64,000 nucleotides of DNA from Ciona savignyi. Its lineage: Eukaryota > Chordata > Ascidiacea > Phlebobranchia > Cionidae. The stretch lies in NCBI GenBank assembly GCA_000149265.1, contig CH002032.1, positions 166,065-230,064 on the forward strand, given 5' to 3'. Shown piece by piece: positions 11,721 through 41,800 of this stretch. The notes beneath the pieces were generated by a model, which was given only the letters and a program-made list of their open reading frames with translations, did no database searches and was not told the DNA's origin. Positions within the stretch are counted from its first letter, which is position 1, and the number at the start of each line of letters is the position of its first letter. Both the position numbers and the translations under genes were made by a program.

Positions 11721-14420
11721 CTTAAATCGTGTTAATTTAGATTGACGTATTTTAACGACTGACATTTTGCCGTATTTTCCTATTTCTGTGCTAACAATTA
11801 TTGTGTTGTTTCATGTTTTTTAAATCAATTTAAACGCTTTTTGTCGCTGTGAGCGGGTTTATAATGTCTTTTATCAATTTTGTCGTAATAAATAGGTTTA
11901 TAATGTAATTTTTTGGTCGTTTAACACAAATTACTTTTCTGAAAAGTGCATACATATACCAAGTTGCATCATTAGCGTTTATAGGTCATGTCAGGTCAAA
12001 TGACGTATGTCTGGATGAAGTGTTTGTTTGATCATACATAAGACGTCACTTAGACCGTTTTGCCTGACTTGCGCTTTCTACCGACATAAACATTAATTGG
12101 ATCATGGACTTTCCACGGAATTTTGATTGAAAATTGATCGCCACAAATCTTAGAGTTGATTCATAAAGCTGTGAACTCAATGTGATAGACTGATAGAGTC
12201 TGTAATTTTGTTGACTGTAGTTTAGCGTTTAAGACGACGTAAAGCCAAATAGTTTGAGCTATTATCACTCTAAATTAAGCACGATTGACTGAAACTGCAC
12301 ATTTGCCAAGCAGTGGTATTGTCAACGTGCAAAACAAGCAGGCTGCGTATAAGTGATTTATCGTCGATCTAAGTGAGTGTGTCATGTGTGTGGTGTTTCC
12401 GTCCCGCCATCCCATTAATGCTACGATGACTGATTAAAAAGAACTGAAATCAGTGTATGATCAAGTATTAAAGCTTACATATTGTTTGAGTATTACGATA
12501 ACGCAGAACCAACTTCGGCACCCGCGATGTTTCGCCTAACTTTGTAAGGAATGTTAACAGGTTTTGGCTATAAAACCCGTGTTTGGCAGCCAACTGTGGG
12601 TATTCTGTGACGTATACGGATATAATTACCTAACATTTTATTAACAATACTTAAATTTATCCTTTATTTGACACTTGATAACTTTTACTAAGGCAACGTT
12701 TCAGTCATCGCGGTGACAATTCAATGCTCAATGATATTCTTCCGAGTTAATCCACGTAATCATTCCAAGACGGTAATTTCATTTTATTACCAATTGGGTA
12801 TTCGTAATAAAAATAATAAATTGCACCTTGAAATGTCTGCGATCGGTAAGGTGGTCATTATAGTTGACAAGATCATTGAATAAGCTAAAAATGCGAACCG
12901 ATGAATGAATGGACCCCGTACTTATTTCGACTTTCAGAAGAAAATTAAAGAATTGCACTTTCAAACGAACAATACTTGGCTAAAGGCAGTCAGGAGAATA
13001 ACACAACCAATTTTCCCAAAACAACGCAAGCAAGAATGCGTTAAGAACGCTAAGTTTAGAGGTTGTGAGATTAACCGCTGACATTAACATCAAAATATTT
13101 ATGCCTTTGGTAACTTATATCCCAGCGTAATCAAAACCTATTTTTATCGCTTATCTCACGGTCGTGGTCAATTTAGATTACTCATTTTCACGTGTCGCTG
13201 CACAGGAACTTAACTGGCCTTATTAAGAAAAAAGTATGTGGAACTTACAAGCGGTCTCTTGAAAACGTCGAACTAATATGGATTAATATGTTACATCGTT
13301 ATCTATGGCTTGTAAGTGGTTTCTGATCACTGTAACCAGTGGAGAAAGCGTGTTACAGTTAGTTGCTCGTTATATTGTAATTAAACCAGGTTTATTTTTG
13401 TAGGAAATTGACTGTAAGTCTCAGAAAGGACTTTGCGAAAGCTTCCTGTATAAGATTTACCAGACGCTTTTGAGGTCTAAATATAAATAGTTAGACGCCG
13501 GAGCAGTAGAACTGATTGCTTATGGTAAAAATAGCTTAATTAGCAAAATATGGTGGATATACCGTTGTTATGTGATTATATGAGCTATGTTTAAAATATT
13601 TAACATATTGATCGTAGCTTACCGGTACCATTATGTAAAAATGGACTACAAAGCCTGCCAAATCATACATCAAAAGGCTCTTTTTTAAAAACTAAATAAC
13701 CCTATATAGCATATATTTCAGAATATGAGGCAAGGGTGGCATTAGGTGCATAGTATTTAAAAGTCAGCTACATTCGTCATGTAAGGCGCAAGAATGCTTC
13801 TAAAATGGTATACCCATTCAAGTATTGGAGCTGGAAATGTATTCTTAATATTCATGTGATCACTATTATCTTGATGACCCTTGGTGCTTTAAAAGGTTGG
13901 TTTTAACTTTATCTAACATAGAATATTGAGGCCCGATTGTGCCTTTTACCCTATTGTTGTGCAATATAGTCACCTTAGCTGATAATAAGAAAAATATATT
14001 TTAATCAATATTGTTTTGGTAATGTGATATTATGGGCCTATTAATTATTAATACATTTGTGTACCAGACGTTCCTTTAAAGGCTAGTAAACCTAGGCTGT
14101 GAAATTAAGCGCAAATAATACGGCGGTCGTTATGCTGTTGGATTACTCTTGATTTTAAGCGTAAACTCTGTTTTTAGTATGCATGGTATGCACAGCTGTA
14201 ATATATGTTAATACATTTTTCGTTTTTGTGTGCAATATCAAATTCAGGCCTATTGGACGGTCTACAAGTACTACAGCCCTACAAATATAAAACAACCTAA
14301 AAGTACTACTCAAAGGTTTATGTTACATATCGAGTCGACGACAGAAAACAAATGGTACTTGTGGGTGTTTTGTGCTCTAATATCGACAAAAAATCGAGTA
14401 AGAGATAAAATGCAAAACTG

Positions 14421-14494
14421 CATCCCTGCCGGGACTCGAACCCGGAACCTCTGGATTAGAAGTCCAGCGCGCTAATCCATTGCGCCACAGAGAC
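14421..14494 (-). tRNA. trnR-TCT: tRNA-Arg (anticodon TCT)
   Basis: The minus strand folds into a standard 74-base cloverleaf without an intron. The 7-bp acceptor stem (GTCTCTG/CAGGGAT) has two G-U pairs. The D arm is GCGC/GCGC, the anticodon stem CTGGA/TCCAG has loop CTTCTAA, and the T arm CCGGG/CCCGG has loop TTCGAGT. The anticodon is TCT, reading AGA codons. The A and B boxes are intact and no CCA is encoded, as expected in eukaryotes. Confidence 0.95.
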
Positions 14495-15733
14495 GACCAC
14501 GTGAGAGCTGTGTGAACGACCCATTATAAACCGTCCGTTTCGCTACACGAAGGTTGTCGGCCGTTTCTCACTATCTCGCCATCATTCCTTATTTGAATAT
14601 ATAAATAATTTCAACAATAGAAGCAATTGTATTATATTTTAACAGACCGATCGTTAAATCGAAAATCATTAGGTATTCTTCGTATGGATTTACCCATGAT
14701 TAATAATTTCCGTTTATAATCAACGTCGCTTTAACCATAGACACTTTATAAATATTTATACATGTGTAGAGAGTATATTCTTTAACCATGTTTTTCCTAA
14801 ATATATTAGGCCTTACAACATAAATATAAGTATATACATGCCTTGCAATTAAATTGTGCAGATCATTTAACTAGAATTGCGCTAAATATCCAACCAGTTA
14901 ATTCGAAAGACACCTGAACTCAATCCCTCTAACGGGTTGGAACGGTTGTGGGGTACAAATCGAAACAAAAACTTCATTTTTTAAAATTCGTAAAAACCCA
15001 AACATTAAAAAGGTAATAAAACCAATTCGATGCCCTGTTTTATTAAGAAACTTAAATAAACTAAACCAATCTAATTGCGCTTTATTTATTTAAATGTATT
15101 GGAAGCCATGTTCCGTAAAAAATCCCAGACAATTTTAGAAAATCTCTTAAATTAATGGCTTTTATTTGACATAAATTGGTTGTGTGCGGCATTCGACGAG
15201 ACGGAGATATTGATTTTTTTACGTAAACAAATACTGCGTATAAGCACGCAAGGAGCAGTTGAATGTTGCTTCCCCTTTAGTGTAGCGAGAAACAACTTTT
15301 GTTGTACTACAGTGGTATAGCACCGTAACAAATTGAAATATTTTAACATAAAACTCAATTTTAGTTGTCGCCAAAGAAATTGGCATCATTTCTAATCTTG
15401 GCTCACTTTGCACTGTTTTGTTTTTGTCCCCCATGGATTGATTTCCAACCTGCTAAAATGACCATAGAATACTTATACACTTGAATCCAAAATTAAATGC
15501 TGGAAGCAAAAATTGGTGATAAAATATTTTTATTTTTCCATTTATTATTGTTAGTGTTTGTTACCAAAGCGCGTGATAAGTCACAAGCACGCCTCTCGCA
15601 ACATTAGTGTAGACAAGGCTTTATGCGCAACCGGTTTCTTTTAAATACAAGTAAAGCGCATTTATGTTTAAATATTATTCGGACTTCTCAGCGATAAGAA
15701 AGATTTAACTAATGTATAATGCTTGTATTTCAG
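14495..15733. other. Gene-free stretch upstream of the CUB gene
   Basis: No exon is recognised. The missing signal-peptide exon and promoter of the downstream CUB-domain gene may lie here or further left. Confidence 0.35.
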
Positions 15734-18700
15734 TTGTGTGTTTGAGTACCATGGAAAAGGAAAGTCAAAGAAGGGACGAAAATGAAACGTCGAATTTTCT
15801 GTTAAACGTTACTGCCACGAGTAAGTTATGTCTTTTGCTAAAACAAGTTTTAAAAAACTTGGAAACCTTTACACAATGTACCTATATGATCACTCACTAC
15901 GTATACATGAACATACATGTGCACGTGTACCGAAATGCACCTGGATTATGTATATCTTGTGTGCACATAGGTTGACAGGGGCATGCTTGGGCTTACTGAA
16001 TTGTTTGTTTCATTGACGAAGAAAACTACGTCAGGCACGGCCCACGATTAGCCTGTAATTTTTGTACGCATAGAAGAGATTTCCCAACTTTCCCCTACAA
16101 GAGATTAAACATAAAAAACGTGTTTATAATACCGTGCTGTGTCGTTTTAACAAGGTGGTGTGTTACGTCACAGTCGTAAGAATACGTCTCAGCTGTCTTA
16201 AAACGTAAGTCAAAGGTCGCCTCGCGCAGTCTTAGTGTAGACAGGGCTTAACTGGACATCGTAGATATGCCAGACTGTGTGGCTGTGTACACTTCACCAA
16301 CTTACACTTGTCGAACCATGTAAACACGGTTGTTTAGCCGAAAGGTTAGCATGATTAAATACCAACATCATGCCTCACGTGTTCGAAAACCAGCCAGCCG
16401 TTTAGAAAAGAAGAAACATTACGAAAAAAATATAAACACAATTAAATAACTCCGGCATGCCGACTGTGTGCACGCGGTTCATAGAGATGTTTATTGGTAT
16501 CTTAAAAATGTAAGTTTGGCAGTGCAGTGAGATACTCGTTTTTATTTACTTTGATGAGGTCCTTTATTTTAATGACTTCCACTTCGGTTGTGAATAAATC
16601 ATATGTGGGTACAATGTTGGTGTTTTCAATATATACAGAATCCTGCACATAAATAATGTAAAGTTAGAGACACAATTGTTTGGATTACCAAATGCCATTT
16701 TGCGAAGTCATTAAATTTTCTTTTCTACTTGAAATTTATGAATCACTTTTATTCTAAGTTTTCAGCGCGGAATAATTTGTTAAATTCAGTGAAATGTTTT
16801 GGTATCGGTTATCGTATAATTTTCCCTTGATACCGTGGGTACGTTTAAACTATAAGTTACTCTTTTTGGTAATGGTAGCTAGTTACTGCAAGAACTATCG
16901 CTTCTTAAAAAAGTCCAGTAGTGCACCATACATTTATCTAGGTTGTACAGTTTGGTACACATTGTGATTTTGACTATTAGTATATAACATGTTTTTTTAT
17001 GAGTACATACGTTTAATTAGTTAGTACAAGCATACAATGTCATATATGTAACCAACCTTTTTAATATACGTCTGATACGTTACATATAAATCGTTCAAAA
17101 TAAACGCCACTTTTTATTATTTTTTTATCGGTCGAGGTATCGAACTCCTGATTGGCTCGTCACCAAAACCGTTTGTATATATAATTCGATGTATGTATTG
17201 GTCGTGTTACCCATTAGGCCATGCTACCATACAATATATATATTTTTTCATTTTTTTTACCGGGCTCAGTTTCGAACCCAGGTTGGGCTTGTTCGTTTCT
17301 TTTCCCGGGCTTTGTTTCAAACCAATAATGCGTTCGTTGCTAAGACCGTTTTGTATATAAGTCGGTATATGTATCGGTCGCGTTGACCATTAGGTCATGC
17401 TACCGTATTTTTTTTCTTTTTTTTTACCGAGCCAAGTTTTGAACCCATGATGGCTACCGTATAACGTCACTTAATAAAGTATTTCTAGCAGTGGCGCCCT
17501 CATGCGGCGGACTTGCTTTCGCCAGCATCAACGCGACGGCGATTAAAGTTCCGAAACTGAGCAAAGGCGAAACCATTACCTGCGGTTGGACTATCAAATC
17601 GCCACACCCAAGCCTTATTGTAAGTTTAATTTATCTAAAAAACATTTTCTGGCATATTGGACTTTTATTTTATTTTATAAAATTTATACCTTTAGCATAC
17701 TTTTTGAACCGCGATGGGCTCGAGTTATAAGGGCCGTTTTAAATTCGCCTCGTTTACCATGCGTTACATGTCTTTTTTTTCTTTTTTTTCCTAAACATAC
17801 AGATTCAGTTTCTGTTTTACACGCCCGAAGAACACAACACAAAACTTAAAGCTTAATAATTTGCATATTTTCCATTCGTTTTACTTTAAATTCTTTGCCG
17901 CTTACTTAGCTTACCAGCTTGTCGATAAGGCGCTTATTGAATCTTGTTAAACCAAGTGAAAAGAGTTGGACACAAATTGAACACATTTAAGTAAATGTTT
18001 GCAACATGTAAACAAAGTGCAAAAGATCCGGTGACTCGACTGTGTGCACGAGTACCGATGTTTACAACGATTGATGTTGCACCACACGTTTGGATGAAGT
18101 TGAGTATCGTATCTTGCTCAAGAAATACATTTTTCGCCGCTTGCCTTTTTCTTTATTTTAAATGTATGTTATTTTATTTATTTTAAAGAAGAAAACACAA
18201 AATAAACTAAAAATTATGTTTAAACTCACACGTCTCTTGTTATCGATACCAGATCGGCCTCGCCGCCACTCAGATTGTGGTTAACTACTACAGCTCGAAC
18301 AATCTCGACATAGATATCTACGACGGAGATACATCCAGCAGCCCCAAGGTGGCGCACTGGCACGGAGTGAACGACTTCAACAAGATACTCTCTCCTATTA
18401 CCACCACCGGGGATACGATGTTTATTAATTACACGGCGACCGGTGATAAGGAACCGATGCTAGAGCTCACACTTTTGTATTACATATGCGGCGGTACCAT
18501 CCAGAACGATATGGCAATTCAGAGCCCGGTTTTTAACGCAAAAACCTCCTACGAAATGCCGGATTTTCTCCAGTGCTTTTGGTTGCTGGAAACGCCCGAC
18601 AACTCGTTTTACGGCTATCTGCACTTTCAAAGCAAATTTGAACTCCCTTCTTGTGATGTGTTGTCGCTGGTAGCCCTGAACGGAACGCTAGCTGTCGATA

Positions 18701-19332
18701 TGGGCGCTCCTGGTGGCGAGAAAACGAACCTGACCACTGAAGGCGCGATTTTGTTTACGCCTGACGATCTGAGTCGAGCTAAATCGCCCGCCCAATTAAA
18801 AGCGAACGGGAAAAACAAAACCGAATCGCGTCCGAACCGGATTCATATCTGCGACTCCCGCGTTAAGGCGGTCGCTTTCAGTGGCCGTTGGGCGGCGCTA
18901 TCGTACAGCATACAGCACCCGAAGCCAGTCCACGGCTTCAACGTAGCTTTCCTTCAAGTGCGCAGAATGAGGCCGCCAAAGGAAAAAGTGCCGTGGTATC
19001 TTAACTATGCACCCGTAGCCATCTATCTGCCGATTGGCGTGGTTATCGGCATGGCGATTATATTGATACAAGGACGCCAACAGGGCCCGAAATCGAACCG
19101 CCGAAACCGGAGGTCGGATGAGATCACTGAATTCGACTTTTCCGAGCAACCGAATTCGCCACTAAACTGTGAAAACGGGTCATCGAAGCCCGACAGTTGT
19201 TTAAAGGTGCAAGACGAAATACATGACGTGAAACAGCCTTCAAACAAACAGAAAATCGACCCCAAAACTTGCGCATTTTTAACCAAAAATCCCAAAACTA
19301 AATTTAAAGTCAAAAAAGTAACTTTTACATAG
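15734..19332 (+). CDS. Two-CUB-domain type I membrane protein (5' end incomplete)
   Basis: Exons are 15734-15820 (donor GTAAGT), 17492-17619 (donor GTAAGT) and 18253-19332 (stop TAG), with phases agreeing (1, then 0). Counted from the ATG at 15751, the product has 425 residues. CUB 1 runs from about 28 to 144 (CGGLAF, TCGWTI, LDIDIYDGD, INYTATGD). CUB 2 begins at about 145 with CGGTIQND, has SPVFNAK and QCFWLL, and ends before a membrane segment at about 315-339 (YLPIGVVIGMAIILI). A basic cytoplasmic tail follows. CUB domains are extracellular binding modules, so a role in adhesion or ligand binding is inferred. There is no signal peptide in the visible first exon, and TTTCAG precedes it, so an upstream exon is missing. 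Orthology is unknown. Confidence 0.72.
17320..17406 (-). mobile_element. tRNA-like SINE head, minus orientation
   Basis: On the minus strand this reads as a tRNA-like head (TAGCATGACCTAATGGTC, then ACCGATACATATACCGAC). Similar heads occur at 17190-17230 (minus), 55874-55960 (plus), 60270-60315 (minus) and 62015-62060 (minus). This is a second SINE family, distinct from the one in the GH9 introns. Confidence 0.45.
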
Positions 19333-20593
19333 CGCAGGCATGGGCTGAGTTATAATAGGTAAATACGTGACATATAGGTACAATGCAACGGCCGACGGAT
19401 TATTCCAAAAAAACTTGCTGAATTTCTCATTGATTTTCCACTCTTCTGGTAAAACCATTGTATGCCTATATATTTTTAGTTATTTACTGGCAATGTTCTT
19501 GCTCGCTCTTTCTCCCCATATTTGCTCGTTTTTGAGAAGCCTTTCATTTAAAAGTTGGCATTTTAAAAGTTAGAAACCTTTAATTTAAAAGTTAGTTGCC
19601 CTTAATGTTCTTTCTCACGGTTTCTCCCCACATTCACTCGTTATACGGGTTACGCAGCTCAGCCCTGCTTTAAATGCCTTCCTGCCAAGTCTTCATTTAA
19701 ATAAGTTTAAATTTTGCCTTACTTGCGTTTTAAAACAAAGCATTTTATACCAGAATTCTCCTTGGGAATGTAAATCCATTTTTTTCCAAAGTAGACTGTA
19801 TTCGTGCTACTAAAGGTGCAATAAAGCGACCATAATATGTTGTAAATGCTTTTATCGGTACGTAACACTTTATCAACCGCCTTTTATTATCTTTTGCCTA
19901 TTTTCTGCTTTTCTTGTTATGTTATAGATTATGCGACATTAAAAAAATCATTTAAATAATAAAGTATAAATTAAACTACACTATGTCCGCAACTTTCGTA
20001 CAATCGTACCTATACTTCGTTTCGCAATTTTTTTTTATTTTCTTCAACCCGCATATATTAAAAAATGTTGCATATTCGGTTACAACAATAAATTTAACGT
20101 TTTCTTTTCTTTGTGTAGTATTTGTTTGATTGTAGGCACAAACGCGACACACTAAAGGTAAGAAAGCTATTTATGTTTCTTGCAAACTATCAGAAAACCA
20201 AGTGCCCATATAGTTGGGTTGCAAACATATGCCTTATAACACTGTAGTAGTAGTGCATTGTTATTTTACAGAGCTGAATGTATTGCTGGTTTTACACTTG
20301 GGGTGGAAAGAACGGGTAGTATAGTGGAAAAAATAAAGTCTTCAAATTTATCATCTTTTTATAAGCGTCAAGTAGTCGAACCAGTGACGGAATTGGCGTT
20401 TCGCCTCTGGCTATTCATTACAACACACTATAGATTGTCTCGTTAGTTTCAGATAATAATGCGATAGATTGTTCACTTTTAGGCAAACAGAAAACTTGTA
20501 AGGTATTTTAAATCACAGTTCTAATGGAAATGACGTTTGTATAAAACAGGCTTTGAGGTTAGGGGTGTAGGGAGGAGATTAGAAGATCGAAAT
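19333..20593. other. 3' flank of the CUB gene and 5' flank of the GH9 gene
   Basis: No coding exon is recognised. An AATAAA near 19820 may end the CUB transcript. The remainder should contain the GH9 promoter and 5' leader. Confidence 0.35.
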
Positions 20594-36649
<16,056 letters not shown>

Positions 36650-37033
36650 AAATGAAGTGAAAGGTTGAAAATCTGAAGAAAAGTTCGAAATTGCGTACTC
36701 GCGAGGCAATCTTCTGATTCAAGGTGTGATAATGCTCCTTGCGTTTTACCATTCACGGATATAACCTAAGTTTAAAGAAATCGCTTAACTAATACCAGCG
36801 AAAATGACGAAGATTGCCAGTATCATAACGCCCATTGCATTTTCCCATTCGCTGGGATAAACCTGAATATCCTATCCTGAACTTACTCAAACTTAAGTGC
36901 CACCAGCCGCCTTTCCTCTTGTCCGCTGTTAATACTTGCCAGTGCAAACTGAGTTGTGTAACATATTTCACTGCTTTTACGCGAAAAAAATACTTACCGG
37001 TTCTAACTCGTGTTTTGTTTTTTTCTTTCGCGG

Positions 37034-37039
37034 AATAAA
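37034..37039 (+). promoter_or_regulatory. Possible poly(A) signal of the GH9 gene
   Basis: An AATAAA hexamer about 390 bases after the stop codon, the first good candidate on this strand. Confidence 0.4.
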
Positions 37040-37694
37040 AGATTCTACTTTTGTCGCATAGATTTTTCGGCTTTCCGCACACTGTAATAGCTCCGATATT
37101 CCAAAGTGGACATTGGAATTATATGATGACGGTCTATTTATAGCAACCATCCGTATCCAACCCATGTAAAAGATTAAGAGTATCCTATTTTGAAGTTACC
37201 TTAAAATTTCCAAATGGTTGGCGCACAATATAAATACCGTTAACCTGATATTTTATAGGTATAAGAGCTATTAGCTTGGTTCTCTCCAAATTTATGGCAA
37301 AACGACAGAATGCTCATCATTTTTTATCGTTGAAGTTGGAATAAATGTAATACTTAAGGGAGTTAGTATAGTATGCTTAAGCTGAAATGCTTTGAGTCAA
37401 CAGTGGGATTGTTTGGTCTGTTACACAGCGTGCTGTATACGTTATAGGCATGGATTCTTTGAATATCCTGGTAAAATGCACGTTAAGTCTCATCCCAGCC
37501 AAATATCTTATCTCGCATTAGAGTAAAGTAGGTCGGAAAACAACCAGCAAAGAATTGGAAATACAAATCAGCTTTAAATTATGAACAATCAGGTCATACT
37601 CTCAGGGAGTTGTTTGAATTATGACCAATAAAAAAGTTTCTTCTTCGTGCCAAATGTTAGCGAGGACATTTTAGAATAAGGTTACCTTTACAAT

Positions 37695-37905
37695 TACCAA
37701 GGATATGTCATTTATGTTTATCCCCGTGAATGAGAAAACGCAAGCGTCGTTAGCACACGGGCAATCGTTAGATTACCTTGCGCCCACCGTAGGGTTACTG
37801 GAGCTATTGCAATGTGTTGTGTATGATTCAGGCGTTTCTTAAATTTATTAGAATCCATCATTTCACTGGGTTCAGGTCACGTCCGTTGAGTGCCTTACAA
37901 CGGGG
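37695..37905 (-). mobile_element. SINE copy, minus orientation
   Basis: Reading the complement gives AATAGCTCCAGTAACCCTAC, GATTGCCCGTGTGCTAACGA and GTTTTCTCATTCACGGGGAT, matching the model copy at 32311-32625. Confidence 0.6.
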
Positions 37906-38553
37906 CATAATAAAATATGACCGTGCTCTTTACAGCATGTGTAATTCGCGACGCACAGCGAGAATTGTGGAAAAACACCAACACCCACCGCTATCACAAG
38001 TCCCAGCTGGTATTTTGGCTTTTGCGTTAACTCTGAGGGGGGTTTTAAACGTACAATCACCTGAAATAGGACTCGCTGCATATCGTAAATTTCACTTTGT
38101 CCATTTAACTTTTAGTTTAAGGTTAGTTTTACACCTATTTTACAATAATAATAAAATCAAAAGATTGAAACAACAGAAAATGGCAAAACTAAGCGTCAAA
38201 ACACACCAGCAGTATGAACATGATATATTATGCTGCTGTTCTAAAAGTTTCAATTCTCTATTGTTTGAAAAAACAAAACCCTATAAATTTAACAATAAAC
38301 AAAACATCAATTTTAGATTACACTATCGCAATATAGGTTAGTTCCGATTCGATGTCAGGAGTTTGCGGTTAAACAACCTTACACCTTCAACGTTAGAAGT
38401 GCACATAAGCAAGGTTTAGATATCCGGATTAGCGATGTAATCTTCACGCTTAGTTCTTCTTGTTATCAGAACGTGTTTGCCTTCCGCGACTTAGTTGCAA
38501 GTGCGCATGTGTAAACCTGCAGACTACTGCGCGCATTTTGCATTTTTTAATTG

Positions 38554-38561
38554 TGACGTCA
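38554..38561. promoter_or_regulatory. CRE-like palindrome TGACGTCA upstream of the WRPW gene
   Basis: A perfect ATF/CREB-type palindrome about 250 bases before the start codon. The same octamer precedes the Y-box gene (45315) and lies between the SAXO4-like and membrane-protein genes (58467). Confidence 0.4.
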
Positions 38562-38812
38562 CAAGCGCTCCTTGATTATAACCGCGAGCCGCGAGCGCCG
38601 ACGCGAAGGTCTCGCCTAGTGATTTCTCCCCAACTGCGAGATTAAGTAAAGTCTGCTTTCAACCTTGCTGGACTCCGTTTAACTTGAAAAGAGAGAAATT
38701 GCTTATAAGAGAAATTAAAGCTCCTTTGCTATTTGTACTGTGAAACATTAGCTGCTAGTATTAACTGTTAACTGCTTTAGCACTCTGCAAGAGAAAAGAA
38801 ATATCTATTATT

Positions 38813-41800
38813 ATGAATCGAAACGTTAATAGCATTTTTAACGAGATGAATTCTATTGCAAGCATGAAGATGGTAATGCCATTGACGGAATCTCAAAATG
38901 TAAGTTTTTAGGACTGAAAGGCAGTCTGTGTAAAATTAATTTTTGAATTTACAGGATTGGTTAGAAATATGTACTAAACCCAATGGTTGCAATGATAAAA
39001 ATTTGAAAGTCATGGAAAAGCACAAGTTTGGTTAAATGTAGTTAGTATTTTAATTAATATTTGCGTTTTAAAGAGCATTTATCACGGTTTGTAAGTTGAG
39101 AGTACTTTAAAGCGCAAACATTAAGGAATATGCACCATACTAAATGTGAGAGTTTCGAAAACGTGGAAGGTGCAAATAATGCGAGAAGTTACAGTATATA
39201 TATATAGTTGTTTAACCTAACTATTTCACTTCACCGCGTTAAAACAAAAACTACCGACCGAGAAACACTCTTTAAATTTGGGAATTTTGAACATTTTTCT
39301 GGTTGGAATTTGAAGAGCACCCGGAATAGATCGTTCAAATCCAAAGTTGTAAACAACTCTTAACCAGTGTTCTAAAAAAATCGATTATGCGTTACGCGCA
39401 GCATAAATTCTACCATTGTTCTGACAGTAGTGCCCTAATTTACGCTCTGATTAGTACGGAATTTGCTCGAATTAATTATAATGAAAAGTTCAAAATGTGC
39501 AAGAGTGGGCAGGTCTACATTACATCTGCTTCACATCCGAATATGCGATCAAATAATGTTATGTGCAGGTTCCGCTCGTGAAAGCCTCTCCCCATCTACC
39601 CTTGAAGCGAATGGCTGCATGTCCTGCAAGCCAACACACGATTGCTGTGCCCAAACGCTCACGACTCACCGCCGCTTCTGAAGCTCACCTACGACACTTG
39701 TCCTACAATATGGCCATGGCCTCGCCCAACGTTGTCGTGTCTTCGCGAAACTACGGTTTGACTGCAAGGTAAACCCAAATTTTAAAGTATTCTTGTATTA
39801 ATTCCAATGAAGTTGGGTTGTACCGTTCCGAAATAAAAAAATTAATTTGATTGCAATAAAAAAATAATTCGGAATGACATTCAACACACTACAATAGCTT
39901 CACTAACCCAACTCAAAACGGTTAACTTGAAGGGGACTTGTTATACCGACCTCTTCTGATCGTTTTGCACCATAATGACAAATGCATTTTATTCCATCCT
40001 ATAGGTCAACCAACATTCGGGTTACAATTTAATTTCAAACGTTGACTAGTATATTTGTTATTATTAAAAATACAAAGAAATGTTACAAATGAAGACAACA
40101 TTTGCGAGTGCCCTAGTACTGCAATTGTGACAAAGTTTATCTAAATTAATTACGCTTTCCAATCAACAGTCCAAACCCCCAAACGCCAAGAGGTCTCTCC
40201 GTAGTCCCCTCGAATTCCACACGTTCAGGTATTTAGAATTTATTCGCATATACTTAATACAGTCATTTTCATTCATTTAAAGTTTGTCGCTATATAGGTT
40301 TGGCCGCCCCGTCCGCTATATTTAATATTTAAGTTCTAAATTCTAATGTGATATTTAAACGACTGTTCGTTTTTATATGTTTTCGGTTTCAAAGCTGTAA
40401 TTAATTTCCTTGGTGATGTTTAATGCCAGGATAAAATAACAAACTAATATTGCTAACTAGTACAACAATTTGGGACAAAAAGCCGCACATAATGGTTCCC
40501 AACCCAAATGTTTTGCGTAGCCTAACATTTGCAATGCTCTGCCTTGAGATTTTGGAACACTTTTGTCTCGTTTACTGTTTAGTCTTTATAACCAGAGAAT
40601 GATAAATGTTGCACAGGTAACTGCTGCGGGAAGGAAAATCTTTGTTTCGGCTCCGCGACGTCATCTACCGGATTCTCAACGCCACCGTACGGAAGTCAAA
40701 ACCAGTTCACTTACAACTACGCTCCGTCAGGTGAGACATTGTTCGTTTTTTTGAAGTTCTCTGGCGTGAAAGGTTGGACATGGAGGTCGTCACGGACATT
40801 TTATGTTTTATCCTATGTTTGAGCAAGCACATTAAAATAGGTTTATGTGTCGCTTCTCTATATATATATATTATCTTTGTACATGCAAGTAGTTCTGAAG
40901 AAATATCTAGCCGGTACGTTAGAGCGTTGACTCGGTCGCTATCAGGCAAACGGTTTTGTATCAAAACCAACCTGATCAAAACCAACTTGTGGTTTCTTTG
41001 TTTTCCATTGTGTACTTAGCTAAGTAACTTGAAGATCTTCTATCTGACCAGTGGATTGATGGATTAAAACATAATAGTAAAAACTTTTTAACCACATAGG
41101 CTACCTTACACTCTCGTACGTAACATCTGATAATGTTTCCCGTTTTTACCACACAAACTAATGATAACCCAAGTATTTTAAATAAGGTAATGAAAACTAG
41201 AGCAAACCAATTTACAATTTTGTTTCTCCCAGCGAGTCGGCGATCGTCGCTGAAATCTCTGGTGCGAAGATCGAAGAAAAGATCTCCCTACAAATCGCGA
41301 ACTTCCAACAAATCAAAGCGTCCGGAGAAGATTCCAGAAGACCGCGTACAAGGTTTGTTCCCACGTCCGAGCTTTGAAGTGTTAGCGCAATCAAAATATT
41401 TTAAAACAAATAAGATTATTTTAGTTTCGATATTCGCTGTCTAGGCCAATAAAGGCTTACAGTATATAATTTTTAAGCAAAGATACTCTTTTTTTTATTT
41501 TTTTAAAATTCCATCCAAGAGTTTACCAGGATTCCCTTGACCGGACATAATCTAGAAGAAAAGCATAAATTGATTCTTGATGTTATTAACTATTCCAATT
41601 TTAAGTTGGACAAATAAATAAATATTCTTCTGTTTTAGATTCCTTCCAGTCCCAGCCCAAAGCTCTTGTTGTTTATAACGAGTTTCTTCGACAACTGGAA
41701 TCCGAAAACCAAACCAAGAACAGCGGGAAGTCTCAAAGTGAGTTAGACTGTTGATCTTGGGAATTATCCTAAAACATGTTCTATTACCAGATAAACTTAT

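Larger units (their letters stand above)
9879..14420. other. Long gene-poor stretch
   Basis: I see no exon with convincing splice sites over about 4.5 kb. It holds a MITE-like repeat at 10137-10335, a CRE-like TGACGTCA at 10913 and a 12-bp inverted repeat at 11687-11720. A 99-codon minus-strand frame at 10981-11280 starts with ATG but has no recognisable homology. Confidence 0.4.
36650..38812. other. Intergenic region between the GH9 gene and the WRPW gene
   Basis: It holds SINE fragments (36695-36880, 37076-37190, and 37695-37905 on the minus strand), a likely GH9 poly(A) signal at 37034-37039, and the 5' flank of the next gene with a CRE-like TGACGTCA at 38554-38561. No exon is recognised; a 175-codon frame at 37814-38341 begins inside the minus-strand SINE and is not supported. 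Confidence 0.5.

Noticed and set aside
17586..17849. Plus-strand frame continuing past the CUB exon
   Set aside because: Only the part up to 17619 in another frame is coding; the rest is intron after a GTAAGT donor.
37814..38341. Plus-strand open frame of 175 codons
   Set aside because: It begins inside a minus-strand SINE copy, has no splice partners and runs into AT-rich intergenic DNA just upstream of the WRPW gene.
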